In this document: positions 9,124-19,284 of the stretch, piece by piece | Layout of the letters: the number at the start of each line of letters is the position of its first letter | Numbering within the stretch: position 1 is the first letter of the stretch | NCBI GenBank assembly: GCA_026416115.1 | Contig: JAOAFU010000152.1 | Location: 1 to 41,516 of the forward strand | DNA length: 41,516 nucleotides | Direction: 5' to 3' | Source of the DNA: Bacteroidales bacterium | GTDB lineage: Bacteria; Bacteroidota; Bacteroidia; Bacteroidales; DTGW01 | Notes under the pieces: model-generated | What the model saw: only the letters and a program-made list of their open reading frames with translations | Databases searched by the model: none | Told to the model about the DNA's origin: nothing | Position numbers and translations under genes: made by a program

Positions 9124-9995
9124 TGTTGGCCGAGTTCTGCCAACGAAAGAATATACTTGCCATATTCGGTTTTCGACATTGCTTCACCCAATTTTCGGAG
9201 TTGAGCAGTAGTAATCCAATTATTTCGCCAGGCAATCTCCTCGATACAGGCTATGTAAAGCCCCTGCCTTTTCTGAATTGTTTCAACAAAACTCGCAGCT
9301 TCAAGCATGCTATCTGCATTTCCAGTATCGAGCCATGCAAATCCACGTCCCATGATCTCGACCCGCAAAGAACCCTCCTGTAAGTAAAGACGATTAAGAT
9401 CGGTAATTTCTAACTCACCTCGAGCCGAAGGTTTAAGACTTTTTGCTTTTTCTACAACCGTGTTGTCGTAAAAATATAAACCAGGAATGGCATAGTTCGA
9501 TTTGGGTTTATCAGGCTTCTCTTCGATTGATATAACACGTCGATTTTCATCAAACTCAACTACACCAAATGGTCGAGGATCGAGTACAAAATAACCAAAA
9601 ATATATGCTCCCGATGTGAGAGTTGCTACTCTCTGCAACATGCCAGAAAATCCGGTTCCATAAAAGATATTGTCGCCCAATATCAAACAACTTGGGTTGT
9701 CGCCAATAAATTCTTCGCCAAGTATAAATGCCTGTGCAAGACCTTCGGGTCTTTCCTGTACCCTATAGCTAAACCGCATGCCAAGATCTTCTCCGCTGCC
9801 GAGTAACTCTCGAAACATTGGCAAATCGCGAGGGGTAGATATAATTAAAACTTCCCTAATACCAGCCAACATAAGGGTAGATAAGGGATAATATATCATC
9901 GGTTTGTCGTAAACCGGCATAATCTGCTTCGAAATCACCTTTGAGCTCGGATACAAACGTGTGGCCGAACCCCCTGCTAAAATAATTCCTTTCAT
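9120..9995 (-). CDS. rfbA: Glucose-1-phosphate thymidylyltransferase
   Basis: First enzyme of dTDP-L-rhamnose synthesis, making dTDP-glucose from dTTP and glucose 1-phosphate. The nucleotide-binding start [15 protein letters not shown] is followed by [28 protein letters not shown], and the active-site [20 protein letters not shown]. The length of 291 residues is exactly typical. It is separated from rmlC and rmlD (15444-16886) by housekeeping genes and by the plus-strand yjbQ gene, and it has its own 650-bp upstream region, so it is probably transcribed alone. rmlB is not in the window. Confidence 0.96.
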   Translation of the reverse strand: MKGIILAGGSATRLYPSSKVISKQIMPVYDKPMIYYPLSTLMLAGIREVLIISTPRDLPMFRELLGSGEDLGMRFSYRVQERPEGLAQAFILGEEFIGDNPSCLILGDNIFYGTGFSGMLQRVATLTSGAYIFGYFVLDPRPFGVVEFDENRRVISIEEKPDKPKSNYAIPGLYFYDNTVVEKAKSLKPSARGELEITDLNRLYLQEGSLRVEIMGRGFAWLDTGNADSMLEAASFVETIQKRQGLYIACIEEIAWRNNWITTAQLRKLGEAMSKTEYGKYILSLAELGQH

Positions 9996-10645
9996 GCTCC
10001 AATATCCATTTATGAGTTATTAATCATATTAGTACACAATTGTTTGCGGTTGTATTTTCTCAATTGCCAATTTGTGGTTTTGTTTCTTTCAAAAATCTTA
10101 CAAAATCATTCCCAATATCCAACCCAAAATAATATTACGTAACACATCTTTGTATAAACAAAGCTCGTCATACAATTTGACAACTATTTATATTTGTAAT
10201 ATTTATCAATCTTAATAGTTTTTCAAAAATAAAAAATAGTCATCAACATTACAGCAAATCAACTCAAACTTTGTCCTCTGCAGCTCTATCAGCACATTTA
10301 AGGCATTGATAATCTATAAATTGCATTCATAATTGCTTTAAAAATATATAACTTTGGTCTAGTCGTACAAGCATACTTATGGCTATTTCAATAACTCAAT
10401 TGTCTTCTATTTATCTTTTCGATCATATCATAATGGTAAAATGGATTTTTGACTATTGTTGCATTTTTTCAATTTAATTTTTGGGACTTTTGAGTAACAA
10501 CAGAACTATCTTATAAATGTTTCCTGCAAAATATTTAATTTTGCAATATTCGGGATTATAATTAACAGATAAATGTACTTTTAGCGTTTCCTAAAAAAAT
10601 TTTAGTGTTAATATTATTAACATAACACGTCACAAACTTAAAATT
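9996..10645. other. 650-bp AT-rich intergenic region between rmlA and yjbQ
   Basis: This is the longest stretch without a gene. No credible ORF and no tRNA or known RNA motif was seen on either strand. It should hold the promoters of the divergent rmlA and yjbQ genes. Perfect -7 boxes occur on the plus strand (TATATTTG at 10189-10196, TAACTTTG at 10349-10356) but without a correctly spaced TTTG. On the minus strand TATTTTTG (10224-10231) has a TTTG 23 bp upstream. A short hairpin, CTTTGT/ACAAAG, lies at 10148-10163. A palindrome near 10606-10622 is listed separately. Confidence 0.6.
10606..10622. promoter_or_regulatory. 17-bp perfect palindrome upstream of yjbQ, possible operator
   Basis: The sequence TGTTAATATTATTAACA is perfectly symmetrical around its central T and ends 23 bp before the yjbQ ATG. 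It has the size of a dimeric regulator site. Because it consists mostly of A and T, chance symmetry cannot be excluded, and no regulator is assigned. Confidence 0.35.
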
Positions 10646-11062
10646 ATGAAGAGCTATCGCAAAGAGTTATGGTTTGAAATACCAACACGACGAGGTTTTG
10701 TAAACATTACCCCTCAAGTACAGAAGTGTGTTGAAGAGAGCGGGGTTAAAGAAGGGCTTGTGTTGGTTAATGCTATGCACATTACAGCTAGTGTATTTAT
10801 TAATGACGATGAGTCGGGACTCCATCACGATTTTGAGGTATGGCTCGAAAAACTTGCACCCGAAAAACCCTATAATCAATATCGACATAATGGTTTCGAA
10901 GATAGTGCCGATGCCCATCTCAAGCGAACTATAATGGGGCGCGAAGTGGTTGTTGCCATTACCAATGGACAGCTCGATTTTGGTCCCTGGGAACAAATCT
11001 TTTATGGCGAATTCGACGGAAAGCGAAGAAAAAGGGTTTTAGTAAAAGTGATAGGCGAATAA
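10646..11062 (+). CDS. yjbQ: YjbQ/UPF0047 family protein
   Basis: Small trimeric-fold protein of the UPF0047 family, annotated in some databases as secondary thiamine-phosphate synthase. The 138-residue sequence has the family core [20 protein letters not shown], the central [20 protein letters not shown], and the terminal [20 protein letters not shown], including the conserved His and Asp/Glu residues. Escherichia coli YjbQ has weak thiamine-phosphate synthase activity, but the physiological role is unsettled. The TAA stop directly abuts the convergent helicase stop at 11063, leaving no room for a terminator between them. Confidence 0.9.
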   Translation: MKSYRKELWFEIPTRRGFVNITPQVQKCVEESGVKEGLVLVNAMHITASVFINDDESGLHHDFEVWLEKLAPEKPYNQYRHNGFEDSADAHLKRTIMGREVVVAITNGQLDFGPWEQIFYGEFDGKRRKRVLVKVIGE

Positions 11063-12715
11063 CTATTTCTGCTTTTTGCGCCCCTTTTGTTCTGCGTAAT
11101 CGACCGATAGCCTTTTTCCTTCGTAAACAGCTTGACTTAAACTTTCGCAAACTTCGGAAGCAATATCATAAGGAACCTCGAAAAAAGAAAAATTATCAAA
11201 AAGTTGAATTTTTCCAATTTTTATTCTTTTACCTGTCGATATACTGTTTACCATTGCAATTATGTCATTAGGATAAATTCCAGCCGATTTTCCGATATTG
11301 ATAAACAAACGTACATACCCATCTGAACTAATTACAATATTTTCTTTCTTCTTTTTAGGCTTTGATTGTATTAAAACAGGCGATTCGACAGGATGCTCTA
11401 TTTCTCGTGCATTTTTGTAGTAGTCCAGAAAGCGATTAAATTCAATCGAGACAAAGCGTTTAATAAGTTCCTCTCTATCGATCCAGCTAAGCTTTTTTAA
11501 AATTAAGGGGAGATAAGGCTCAATATCGGTATGCTCTACTTCCACTCTTTCAATACGGTCGATAAGTGAAAAAAGTTGTTTTTCGCATATTTCACGATTG
11601 GTAGGAGGGGTTGCCATTGTAAATTTTTTCTGTAGGGTCCTCTCCAGCTCCTTTATTCTACTTTTCTCACGCAGATGAATTAAGGATACAGACACCCCCT
11701 TTTTACCAGCCCTACCTGTGCGCCCACTACGATGTGTATAAACTTCGATATCGTCGGGTAAGCTAAAATGAATTACATGGGTTAAATCGTCGACATCGAG
11801 ACCACGAGCAGCTACATCTGTTGCTACCAACACATCGAGCTGGCGAAGTCTGAAGCGGTTCATGACAAAATCGCGCTGCGACTGAGATAACTCTCCATGC
11901 AAAGCGTCGGCATTATAACCATCGTGCATGAGTTTATCTGCTATCTCCTGTGTCTCTTTTCGAGTTCGACAAAAAACAATTCCATACAATCCAGGATTAA
12001 AGTCGATAATTCGCTTCAATAACAAATATTTATCCTTTGCATGAACAACATAATATATATGTTGAACGTTTTCTGCACCTGTATTTTTTGCACCAAGGGT
12101 AATCTCCAAGGGTTCATTCATATACTTGTGAGTAATAGCAGCTATCTCAGCTGGCATGGTTGCAGAAAAAAGAAAGGTACGTCTTTCTTTAGGAAGTTTT
12201 TCAAGTATAGTCTGTATATCAGCAGCAAAACCTCTGTTGAGCATTTCATCCGCTTCGTCGAGAACCAAATACTTTACTTTCGATAAATGTAAAGCTCTTC
12301 GGTTGAGTAAATCGATTAAACGTCCTGGGGTTGCAACAACAATATGTGCCCCGTTTTTTAAAGCCTTTATCTGAACTTCGATACTGGCACCACCATAAAC
12401 TGGAACTATACGAACAGCATCGAGATACTGAGCAAAACTTAGCAGATCGTCGGTTATTTGTAAGCATAATTCGCGTGTAGGGGCTAAAATAAGAGCTTGA
12501 ACTGAATGATTATTTGGCTCGATAAGTTGTATAAGTGGTAAGCCAAAGGCAGCAGTTTTTCCAGTACCTGTTTGAGCTAATGCTACTACATCTTGCTTTT
12601 GATTTAAAATCACTGGAATAACCTTCGACTGTACTGGGGTAGGTTGTTCGAATTTTAAATCGGTAACTGCTTTAAGGATTAGAGGCGATAGCCCCATAGA
12701 TTCAAATGATATCAC
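11063..12715 (-). CDS. deaD: DEAD-box ATP-dependent RNA helicase (DeaD/CsdA-like)
   Basis: An RNA-remodelling helicase, likely acting in ribosome assembly or mRNA turnover. The Q-motif region (FEQPTPVQSKVIP), motif I AQTGTGKT, motif Ia PTRELCLQI, motif II in LVLDEADEM, SAT motif III and motif VI HRSGRTGRAGKKG are all present. Residues beyond about 455 (YVRLFINIGKSAGIYPNDI) form a DbpA-type RNA-binding domain, ending in a basic tail GRKKQK. At 550 residues the length suits the family. It is the last gene of a seven-gene minus-strand run, 15 bp after purC. Confidence 0.94.
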   Translation of the reverse strand: MISFESMGLSPLILKAVTDLKFEQPTPVQSKVIPVILNQKQDVVALAQTGTGKTAAFGLPLIQLIEPNNHSVQALILAPTRELCLQITDDLLSFAQYLDAVRIVPVYGGASIEVQIKALKNGAHIVVATPGRLIDLLNRRALHLSKVKYLVLDEADEMLNRGFAADIQTILEKLPKERRTFLFSATMPAEIAAITHKYMNEPLEITLGAKNTGAENVQHIYYVVHAKDKYLLLKRIIDFNPGLYGIVFCRTRKETQEIADKLMHDGYNADALHGELSQSQRDFVMNRFRLRQLDVLVATDVAARGLDVDDLTHVIHFSLPDDIEVYTHRSGRTGRAGKKGVSVSLIHLREKSRIKELERTLQKKFTMATPPTNREICEKQLFSLIDRIERVEVEHTDIEPYLPLILKKLSWIDREELIKRFVSIEFNRFLDYYKNAREIEHPVESPVLIQSKPKKKKENIVISSDGYVRLFINIGKSAGIYPNDIIAMVNSISTGKRIKIGKIQLFDNFSFFEVPYDIASEVCESLSQAVYEGKRLSVDYAEQKGRKKQK

Positions 12716-12730
12716 AAATAAAGTATTAAA

Positions 12731-13681
12731 TTATAAAATTTTTTCCAGCGCTTTTAACACATTCGCTTCAATACGTTCTTCAAGATTAAAGGTATTATGA
12801 CGTATAAACTTCTCGCCGGTAATGTTTTCAAACAGCTCGATATATCGATCGCTGATTTGCTGAACAAGTTCATCGGTCATCAGGGGTACTTGCTGGCCTT
12901 CTTTTCCCTGAAAATTATTTTCAATCAACCATTGACGTACAAATTCCTTCGATAGCTGCTTCTGGGGTTCTCCTTTAGAAAGTCTTTCCTCATAGCCCTG
13001 AGCATAAAAATAACGCGAAGAATCGGGAGTATGGATCTCATCAATCAATACAATTTGTTCTCCTATTTTGCCAAATTCGTATTTTGTATCAACCAGAATA
13101 AGCCCATGTTGAGCAGCTATTTCAGTTCCCCTACGAAAAAGTTCGTAAGTATACTCTTCAATTTTATTATAATCTTTTTCCGATACAATTCCCTGAGCAA
13201 TAATTTCCTCACGGGAAATATCGAGATCATGCCCTGCATCCGCCTTTGTCGTCGGTGTTATGATGGGATGATCGAACTTTTGGTTCTCTATCATTCCTTC
13301 GGGCAATTTCACACCACATAGCATTCGTTTGCCACTCTTATACTCTCGCCATGCATGGCCAGTAAGATACCCACGAATAACCATTTCAACCTTTAATGGC
13401 TCGGCTTTTCGACCAATAGTAACCATCGGATCGGGTGATGAAATTTTCCAATTGGGCACTATATCCGAGGTTGCGTCGAGAAACTTGACCGCAATCTGAT
13501 TTAAAACTTGCCCCTTATACGGAATACCACGAGGAAGCACTACGTCAAATGCCGAAATCCGATCGGTAACCACCATCACAAGATATTTGTCGGCAATTGT
13601 GTATACATCCCTCACTTTTCCAACATATTTTGAGGTTTGTGAAGGAAAAGAAAAATTAGTATGCGTAAGTGCTTCAATCAT
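12731..13681 (-). CDS. purC: Phosphoribosylaminoimidazole-succinocarboxamide synthase (SAICAR synthetase)
   Basis: Purine synthesis enzyme that joins aspartate to CAIR with ATP. Motifs include [11 protein letters not shown] at the N-terminus (ATP lid), [35 protein letters not shown] and [14 protein letters not shown]. The 316-residue length is the long form common in Bacteroidota and yeast rather than the roughly 240-residue Escherichia coli form. It lies 16 bp after the phosphohexomutase gene in the minus-strand operon, an unusual place for a purine gene. Confidence 0.95.
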   Translation of the reverse strand: MIEALTHTNFSFPSQTSKYVGKVRDVYTIADKYLVMVVTDRISAFDVVLPRGIPYKGQVLNQIAVKFLDATSDIVPNWKISSPDPMVTIGRKAEPLKVEMVIRGYLTGHAWREYKSGKRMLCGVKLPEGMIENQKFDHPIITPTTKADAGHDLDISREEIIAQGIVSEKDYNKIEEYTYELFRRGTEIAAQHGLILVDTKYEFGKIGEQIVLIDEIHTPDSSRYFYAQGYEERLSKGEPQKQLSKEFVRQWLIENNFQGKEGQQVPLMTDELVQQISDRYIELFENITGEKFIRHNTFNLEERIEANVLKALEKIL

Positions 13682-13697
13682 TATTCGATCTTATAAA

Positions 13698-15428
13698 TTA
13701 CAAACCCAACTCCCGAGCAATAGCCTGTATCCGTTCAGATGCCTGGGCGTCGAGTTCGGCAAATTGATTTACAGAATTCATGGTAGATTTTACACTAAAA
13801 TAAAATTTTATTTTAGGCTCTGTACCACTTGGTCTTACGGTAATTTTTGATCCATCATCGGTCAAAAATTGTAAAACATTGGACTTAGGAAGTTGAATTG
13901 AACCTAATACATTTCCATCAATATCCTTTACTGTAAGAGATTGATAATCCAGAATTCTAATCACTTTTGAACCGCCTAAAACACGGGGAGGATTTTGACG
14001 ATAATTTTCCATCATACGGGCAATCTCCTCCTGGCCTTCTTTGCCTTTTTTAGTTACATTGACAAGCGATTCCTTGTAGAATCCGAATTGAACATACATT
14101 TCAAGAAGCAAGTCAAACACAGATTTACCTTGACTTTTTGCCCATGCATAGGCCTCGGCAATGAGTGCGCATGCCATTACTGCATCCTTATCGCGAACAA
14201 ACTCTCCCGCCAGATAGCCGTAGCTCTCCTCGCCTCCTCCAATGAAAGTTTTTTTACCTTCGTTCTGTTTTATAATTTCGGCAATATATTTAAAACCAGT
14301 AAGTACATTGTAACACTCAACATCAAACTTTCGGGCAATCTCTTCAATAAGGTCAGTTGTTACAATGGTTTTAACTACATATTCTTTTCCAGTGAGTTTT
14401 TTATTTTCGTGCCAACGAGTTAGCAGGTAATATATGAGTAATGAACCCGTCTGATTTCCATTAAGTAGGATAAAATCGTTATTGTACTTAACCGCAATAC
14501 CTACACGATCGGCATCGGGGTCGGTAGCCATAACCAGTTCTGCCCCAGTTTGACGTGCCTTTTCGATTGCCAAAGATAAAGCAGCCGACTCCTCAGGATT
14601 AGGCGACTTTACAGTTGGAAAATTGCCATCGGGTACATCCTGCTCTTCGACATGGATTATGTTGGTAAAACCATATTTGGCTAAAGCCATGGGAACTAGT
14701 TTTACCCCGGTACCATGAATTGGGGTGTAAACTATCTTAATGTCATTAAATTTCGAGACTATTTCGGGCGAAAGTGAAAGCGACTTTATTTGGTCGGTAT
14801 AGACTTCGTCTATTTCTTTACCGATAATTTTTATCAGATGCTCTTGCCCCGACCACTTGATGTCGGTAAAGGTGGTACACCCAACCTGGTCGATAATATT
14901 TTTATCGTGAGGAGGAACAACTTGTCCTCCGTCATCCCAATATGCTTTGTAGCCATTGTACTCTTTAGGATTGTGTGATGCTGTAATAACTACCCCGCTC
15001 TGACAACCCAAATACCTTATAGTAAAGGATAGCTCGGGCGTTGGACGAAGAGCATCAAAAAGGTAGACTTCAATTCCATTTGCCGCAAAAATTTTGGCTG
15101 TCGTCTCGGCAAAAAGTCGGCTATTGTTACGACTATCATGAGCTACAGCAACTTTAATGGGATTAAGATGAGGAAAAGCTTTTTTAAGATAATTTGCTAA
15201 GGCCTGAGTTGCTCGCCCAACGGTGTAAATATTCATTCGATTGGTACCAACTCCCATAATACCTCGCAAACCACCAGTTCCAAATTCCAGATCGCGATAA
15301 AAAGCATCAATCAATTCTTTCTCATCACCCTCGAGCAAACGCTTAACTTCTTGACGGGTAGCTTCATCGAATGAGTCGGTTAACCATTCCTTGGCTTTAT
15401 CTTTAATTAGTTCAATAGATGTATCCAT
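13698..15428 (-). CDS. Phospho-sugar mutase (phosphoglucomutase/phosphomannomutase)
   Basis: Alpha-D-phosphohexomutase that interconverts hexose 1- and 6-phosphates, here probably supplying glucose 1-phosphate for the neighbouring dTDP- and UDP-sugar enzymes. The four family loops are visible: phosphoserine loop TASHNPKEYNGYK, metal loop DPDADRVGIAV, sugar-binding loop GGGEESYGYL and phosphate-binding loop RPSGTEPKIKFY. The N-terminal segment FGTGGLRGIMG is typical of the 570-residue clade that contains Bacteroidota enzymes. Substrate preference (glucose, mannose or both) cannot be read from the sequence. Confidence 0.93.
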   Translation of the reverse strand: MDTSIELIKDKAKEWLTDSFDEATRQEVKRLLEGDEKELIDAFYRDLEFGTGGLRGIMGVGTNRMNIYTVGRATQALANYLKKAFPHLNPIKVAVAHDSRNNSRLFAETTAKIFAANGIEVYLFDALRPTPELSFTIRYLGCQSGVVITASHNPKEYNGYKAYWDDGGQVVPPHDKNIIDQVGCTTFTDIKWSGQEHLIKIIGKEIDEVYTDQIKSLSLSPEIVSKFNDIKIVYTPIHGTGVKLVPMALAKYGFTNIIHVEEQDVPDGNFPTVKSPNPEESAALSLAIEKARQTGAELVMATDPDADRVGIAVKYNNDFILLNGNQTGSLLIYYLLTRWHENKKLTGKEYVVKTIVTTDLIEEIARKFDVECYNVLTGFKYIAEIIKQNEGKKTFIGGGEESYGYLAGEFVRDKDAVMACALIAEAYAWAKSQGKSVFDLLLEMYVQFGFYKESLVNVTKKGKEGQEEIARMMENYRQNPPRVLGGSKVIRILDYQSLTVKDIDGNVLGSIQLPKSNVLQFLTDDGSKITVRPSGTEPKIKFYFSVKSTMNSVNQFAELDAQASERIQAIARELGL

Positions 15429-15443
15429 ACTTAAATAAGAATT

Positions 15444-16322
15444 TTAACCCAAATTCATCATTTCTATAGCTTTAGCAAGACTATCTTTCCACCATGGGAT
15501 TTCGAGCCCAAAGGTAGTTTTTATTTTCGACTTATTCAATACGCTAAATGAAGGTCTTTTGGCAGGTGTTGGATATTCGTGAGTTTCTATAGGACGGACC
15601 TTACACGAAAGTCGGCTCAATTCAACTGTACTACAGGCAAAATCGTACCAACTACAAATACCCTCGTTTGCGTAATGGTAAATTCCGGCTATGGACAAAT
15701 CGTTAGGGGAAGTTGCAATTTGGCTAAGTATTCGCATCAGCGCCTCTGCAAGATCGGCGGCATAGGTTGGCGAACCTATTTGATCGCACACAAAACTCAG
15801 AGTATCTTTCTCTAATGCAAGCCTTCGGATAGTTTTTACAATATTGTGTCCGAATGTCGAATACAACCACGAAGTTCGAACTATTATCATTTTATCTATC
15901 TCGGACAGAAGCTTTTCTCCGGCCAATTTACTTTTTCCATATACCGATAATGGATTCGTATAATCGGTTTCACGATAGGGTAAATGGTGGGTTCCATCGA
16001 AAACATAATCGGTTGAAATATGAAGTACCCAACTACCGAATTTTTCGGCACAATGCGCAATATTACTTACGGCATCGGCATTTATTAAGAAGGCCTTTTC
16101 CGATTCGCTCTCTGCCTTGTCAACAGCAGTATATGCAGCACAATTGACTACAGCAAAAGGCTTAATGGATTCAAACGCTTTTTCAAGCTCGTCGAATCGG
16201 GTTATATCGAGAGTGTCTATATCGTGAAAATAAAACTTTAAACCGTTAAACGTAAGTGAAAGCTTCTTTATTTCGTTACCCAACTGACCATTTGATCCGG
16301 TAACAAGTACTGGTAATGCCAT
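15444..16322 (-). CDS. rfbD: dTDP-4-dehydrorhamnose reductase
   Basis: Last step of dTDP-L-rhamnose synthesis, an NAD(P)H-dependent extended SDR. The Rossmann motif VTGSNGQLGNEI opens the protein; NCAAYTAVDKAE, STDYVFDGTHHLPY, and the catalytic YGKSKLAGE (Tyr-x-x-x-Lys) follow in order. The length of 292 residues is normal. It starts 12 bp after the rmlC stop, so the two are co-translated or nearly so. Confidence 0.95.
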   Translation of the reverse strand: MALPVLVTGSNGQLGNEIKKLSLTFNGLKFYFHDIDTLDITRFDELEKAFESIKPFAVVNCAAYTAVDKAESESEKAFLINADAVSNIAHCAEKFGSWVLHISTDYVFDGTHHLPYRETDYTNPLSVYGKSKLAGEKLLSEIDKMIIVRTSWLYSTFGHNIVKTIRRLALEKDTLSFVCDQIGSPTYAADLAEALMRILSQIATSPNDLSIAGIYHYANEGICSWYDFACSTVELSRLSCKVRPIETHEYPTPAKRPSFSVLNKSKIKTTFGLEIPWWKDSLAKAIEMMNLG

Positions 16323-16334
16323 ATTGGAAATTTT

Positions 16335-16886
16335 TCAGTAAAAGTTCATATCTGCTTTATCGAAGGTGGGCCACATTCTGTCTTTAGGAGAAACTATGGC
16401 CTTATCGACTGGAATTTGCCAATCGATATTCAGAAACGGATCGTTGAAATTGATTCCACGTTCCGATTGCGGATGGTAAAAATTATCGCATTTGTAATGT
16501 ACAATAGCCGAATCGCTTAAGACAGAAAAACCATGGGCAAAACCACGAGGAATTAACAATTGTAATAGATTATCTTCCGAAAGTTCAACACCAAACCATT
16601 TTCCAAATGTCGGACTTTCTTTTCGCAAATCTACAGCAACATCAAGAATTTTTCCTCTAACAGCTCTCACCAGTTTGGTTTGAGCATACGGCGCTAGTTG
16701 ATAATGCAACCCTCTAATTACGCCATAAGTAGAACACGACTGATTATCCTGAACAAACTGATAGCTAAATCCCAGATCGTTAAATTTCTGTTGATTAAAA
16801 AGTTCGGCAAAATAGCCACGATCGTCACGGAAAACTTTAGGTTCCAAAATATACAGATCCCGAATTGGGGTTTCTATCTTGTTCAT
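16335..16886 (-). CDS. rfbC: dTDP-4-dehydrorhamnose 3,5-epimerase
   Basis: Cupin-fold epimerase acting before RmlD in rhamnose synthesis. Visible family features are the opening IRDLYILEPKVFRDDRGYF, the catalytic His in VIRGLHYQLAPYAQTKLVR, the strand GKILDVAVDLRKESPTFGKW and RGFAHGFSVLSD. The 183-residue length is standard. It lies 71 bp downstream of the UDP-glucuronate decarboxylase gene, a somewhat larger gap than elsewhere in this operon. Confidence 0.96.
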   Translation of the reverse strand: MNKIETPIRDLYILEPKVFRDDRGYFAELFNQQKFNDLGFSYQFVQDNQSCSTYGVIRGLHYQLAPYAQTKLVRAVRGKILDVAVDLRKESPTFGKWFGVELSEDNLLQLLIPRGFAHGFSVLSDSAIVHYKCDNFYHPQSERGINFNDPFLNIDWQIPVDKAIVSPKDRMWPTFDKADMNFY

Positions 16887-16957
16887 ATCTATAAATATAT
16901 ATAAAACTAATGGGTTTAAGACCTATGTATAAAATTACTAAAAATCAATAAAGTGTA

Positions 16958-17902
16958 TTAATCTATATTTAGTTTTTTTCTAAAATATCGAATAGTAAGT
17001 TCAAGCCCCTGGTCTAAGTCGAAAGAAGGTTTCCAGCCATTAAGTAACTTGCCTGCCAAAGTAATATCGGGGCGTCGTTGGGTAGGATCATCAGCAGGTA
17101 AAGGTAAAAAAACCAGTTTTGATTTTGAACCAGTAAGTTTTATAATCTTTTCGGCCAAATCAATTATCCTATATTCGTCGGGATTACCAATGTTAACAGG
17201 GCCCGTAATATCATCGCTTGTATTCATCATGCGAATCATCCCCTCAACCAGGTCGTCGATATACTGAAAGCTACGAGTTTGAGTTCCGTTGCCGTATATT
17301 GTAATATCTTTGTTTTGAAGAGCCTGAACAATAAAGTTCGAAACTACACGTCCATCGTTGGGATGCATCCTGGGGCCGTAAGTATTAAAGATACGAATAA
17401 TCTTAATTTTAACCTTGTTTTGTTGGTAGTAATTCATGAAAAGCGATTCGGCACAACGTTTACCCTCGTCGTAGCAAGAGCGAGGACCGAGCGGGTTGAC
17501 GTTTCCCCAATAACTTTCGGGCTGGGGATGAACAGTAGGATCACCATACACCTCACTGGTCGAGGCCTGAAGTATTTTAGCACGAGTACGTTTGGCCAAC
17601 CCCAGCATATTAATCGAACCCATTACGGAGGTTTTGATAGTCTTGATGGGATTATACTGATAATGTACCGGTGATGCAGGACAAGCCAAATTATAGATCT
17701 CATCTACCTCGGCAAAATAAGGCATTGTAATATCGTGGCGAACCAATTCGAACATGGGGTGATTAATCAAATGAAGAATGTTTTCTTTGTCGCCGGTAAA
17801 AAAATTGTCGAGGCAAATGACATTGTTACCTTCTTTTATCAATCGATCGCAAAGGTGCGAACCAATAAAACCAGCACCTCCGGTAACCAGGATTGTTTTC
17901 AT
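16958..17902 (-). CDS. uxs: UDP-glucuronate decarboxylase (UDP-xylose synthase)
   Basis: Extended SDR enzyme that decarboxylates UDP-glucuronate to UDP-xylose. The NAD motif [27 protein letters not shown], the phrase [22 protein letters not shown], the catalytic SCYDEGKR (Tyr and Lys) and [10 protein letters not shown] are diagnostic of the UXS group. The 314-residue length fits soluble bacterial forms. It sits just downstream of ugd, which makes its substrate, so the two form a complete UDP-Glc to UDP-Xyl branch. Confidence 0.94.
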   Translation of the reverse strand: MKTILVTGGAGFIGSHLCDRLIKEGNNVICLDNFFTGDKENILHLINHPMFELVRHDITMPYFAEVDEIYNLACPASPVHYQYNPIKTIKTSVMGSINMLGLAKRTRAKILQASTSEVYGDPTVHPQPESYWGNVNPLGPRSCYDEGKRCAESLFMNYYQQNKVKIKIIRIFNTYGPRMHPNDGRVVSNFIVQALQNKDITIYGNGTQTRSFQYIDDLVEGMIRMMNTSDDITGPVNIGNPDEYRIIDLAEKIIKLTGSKSKLVFLPLPADDPTQRRPDITLAGKLLNGWKPSFDLDQGLELTIRYFRKKLNID

Positions 17903-17949
17903 TTATTATTAATTGAATTTATAACCAAAATATTTGAAGACTATATTCT

Positions 17950-19284
17950 CTATTTATCCATAACTACGCTTTTTCTCCCAATGCTATAATATGAGAATCC
18001 GAGTTCTTTCATTTCGTTGGGATCGTAAATATTTCGTCCATCAAAAATGACTTTCGAACGCATGAGTCTTTCCATTACATTGTAATTGGGCAGACGGAAT
18101 TCGGGCCATTCGGTTACCAATATCATAGCATCGGCATCGATTAGCGCTTCGTATTGATCTTTAGCATAAATAACCTTATCTCCAAGTTTGCGCTTGGCCT
18201 CTTCCATAGCCACCGGATCATATACTTTACATTGGGCACCCTCGGCCAATAACTTACCTATAATTACAAGCGAAGGAGCCTCCCGCATATCATCGGTATG
18301 AGGTTTAAAAGAAAGTCCCCAAATGGCAAATGTTTTACCTTGCAATTGATTATTGAAGTGTTTTTTTATCTTATTGATGATAACCTCTTTCTGACGCTCA
18401 TTAACTTTTTCTACAGCTTTAAGAATATCGAGCGACCATTTGTGCTCTTCGGCAGTTTTTATCAGTGCTTTAACATCTTTGGGGAAACATGAACCACCAT
18501 AACCAACACCGGCGTAAATAAATTTATCGCCTATACGAGGATCGCTGCCTATTCCTTTACGTACCATATTTACATCGGCACCTACAATATCGCACAGGTT
18601 GGCAATATCGTTCATGAAACTAATTTTTGTTGCTAACATAGCATTAGCAGCATACTTGGTCATTTCGGCCGAGGGTATATCCATAAAAAGAATGGGATGT
18701 CCGTTGAGAACAAAAGGTTTATAAAGTTTCTGCATAATTTTCTGTGCTTCTTCCGAGTCGGTACCAATTACAATCCTATCAGGACGTAGAAAATCCTCAA
18801 CTGCATTACCCTCTTTAAGAAATTCGGGGTTCGAAGCAACGTCAAAAGAAATATCAACCCCTCTTTTACTAAGCTCTTCTTGAACCGCCCGACGTACCTT
18901 CTCTGATGTCCCAATTGGAACGGTGCTCTTAGTAACTACCACAAGGTAATGATTCATATAACGCCCAATATCGCGAGCTACCGCCAACACATATTTTAGA
19001 TCGGCGCTACCATCTTCATCCTGAGGTGTACCTACTGCAATGAAAACAGCCTCGCTGCCATCTATTACCTCTTTTAATGAGGTAGAGAATGTTAGTCGAC
19101 CCTTCTCTATGTTTCTTAAAACAATTTGTTCGAGGCCTGGCTCATAAATGGGGATCTTGCCCTCTTTTAATTTTTTTATCTTAACCTCATCAATATCTAC
19201 ACAGGCAACGCTCAGACCTGTTTCGGCAAAACAGGCACCAGATACCAATCCTACATATCCGGTTCCTACAATCACTATTTTCAT
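17950..19284 (-). CDS. ugd: UDP-glucose 6-dehydrogenase
   Basis: Oxidises UDP-glucose to UDP-glucuronate with two NAD+. The N-terminal nucleotide motif VGTGYVGLVSGACFAETG, the segment STVPIGTSEKV, SNPEFLKEGNAVEDF, the catalytic Cys in GYGGSCFPKDVKAL, and WGLSFKPHTDDMREAPS are all standard. The length is 444 residues. It is the first gene of the minus-strand sugar-nucleotide operon and lies 47 bp before the decarboxylase that uses its product. No good promoter box was found in the AT-rich upstream region. Confidence 0.96.
   Translation of the reverse strand: MKIVIVGTGYVGLVSGACFAETGLSVACVDIDEVKIKKLKEGKIPIYEPGLEQIVLRNIEKGRLTFSTSLKEVIDGSEAVFIAVGTPQDEDGSADLKYVLAVARDIGRYMNHYLVVVTKSTVPIGTSEKVRRAVQEELSKRGVDISFDVASNPEFLKEGNAVEDFLRPDRIVIGTDSEEAQKIMQKLYKPFVLNGHPILFMDIPSAEMTKYAANAMLATKISFMNDIANLCDIVGADVNMVRKGIGSDPRIGDKFIYAGVGYGGSCFPKDVKALIKTAEEHKWSLDILKAVEKVNERQKEVIINKIKKHFNNQLQGKTFAIWGLSFKPHTDDMREAPSLVIIGKLLAEGAQCKVYDPVAMEEAKRKLGDKVIYAKDQYEALIDADAMILVTEWPEFRLPNYNVMERLMRSKVIFDGRNIYDPNEMKELGFSYYSIGRKSVVMDK

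Noticed and set aside
10176-10356. Perfect -7 boxes TATATTTG and TAACTTTG in the 650-bp gap, possible hidden RNA gene
   Set aside because: Neither has a -33 TTTG at 18-21 bp, and no structured RNA or terminator follows.
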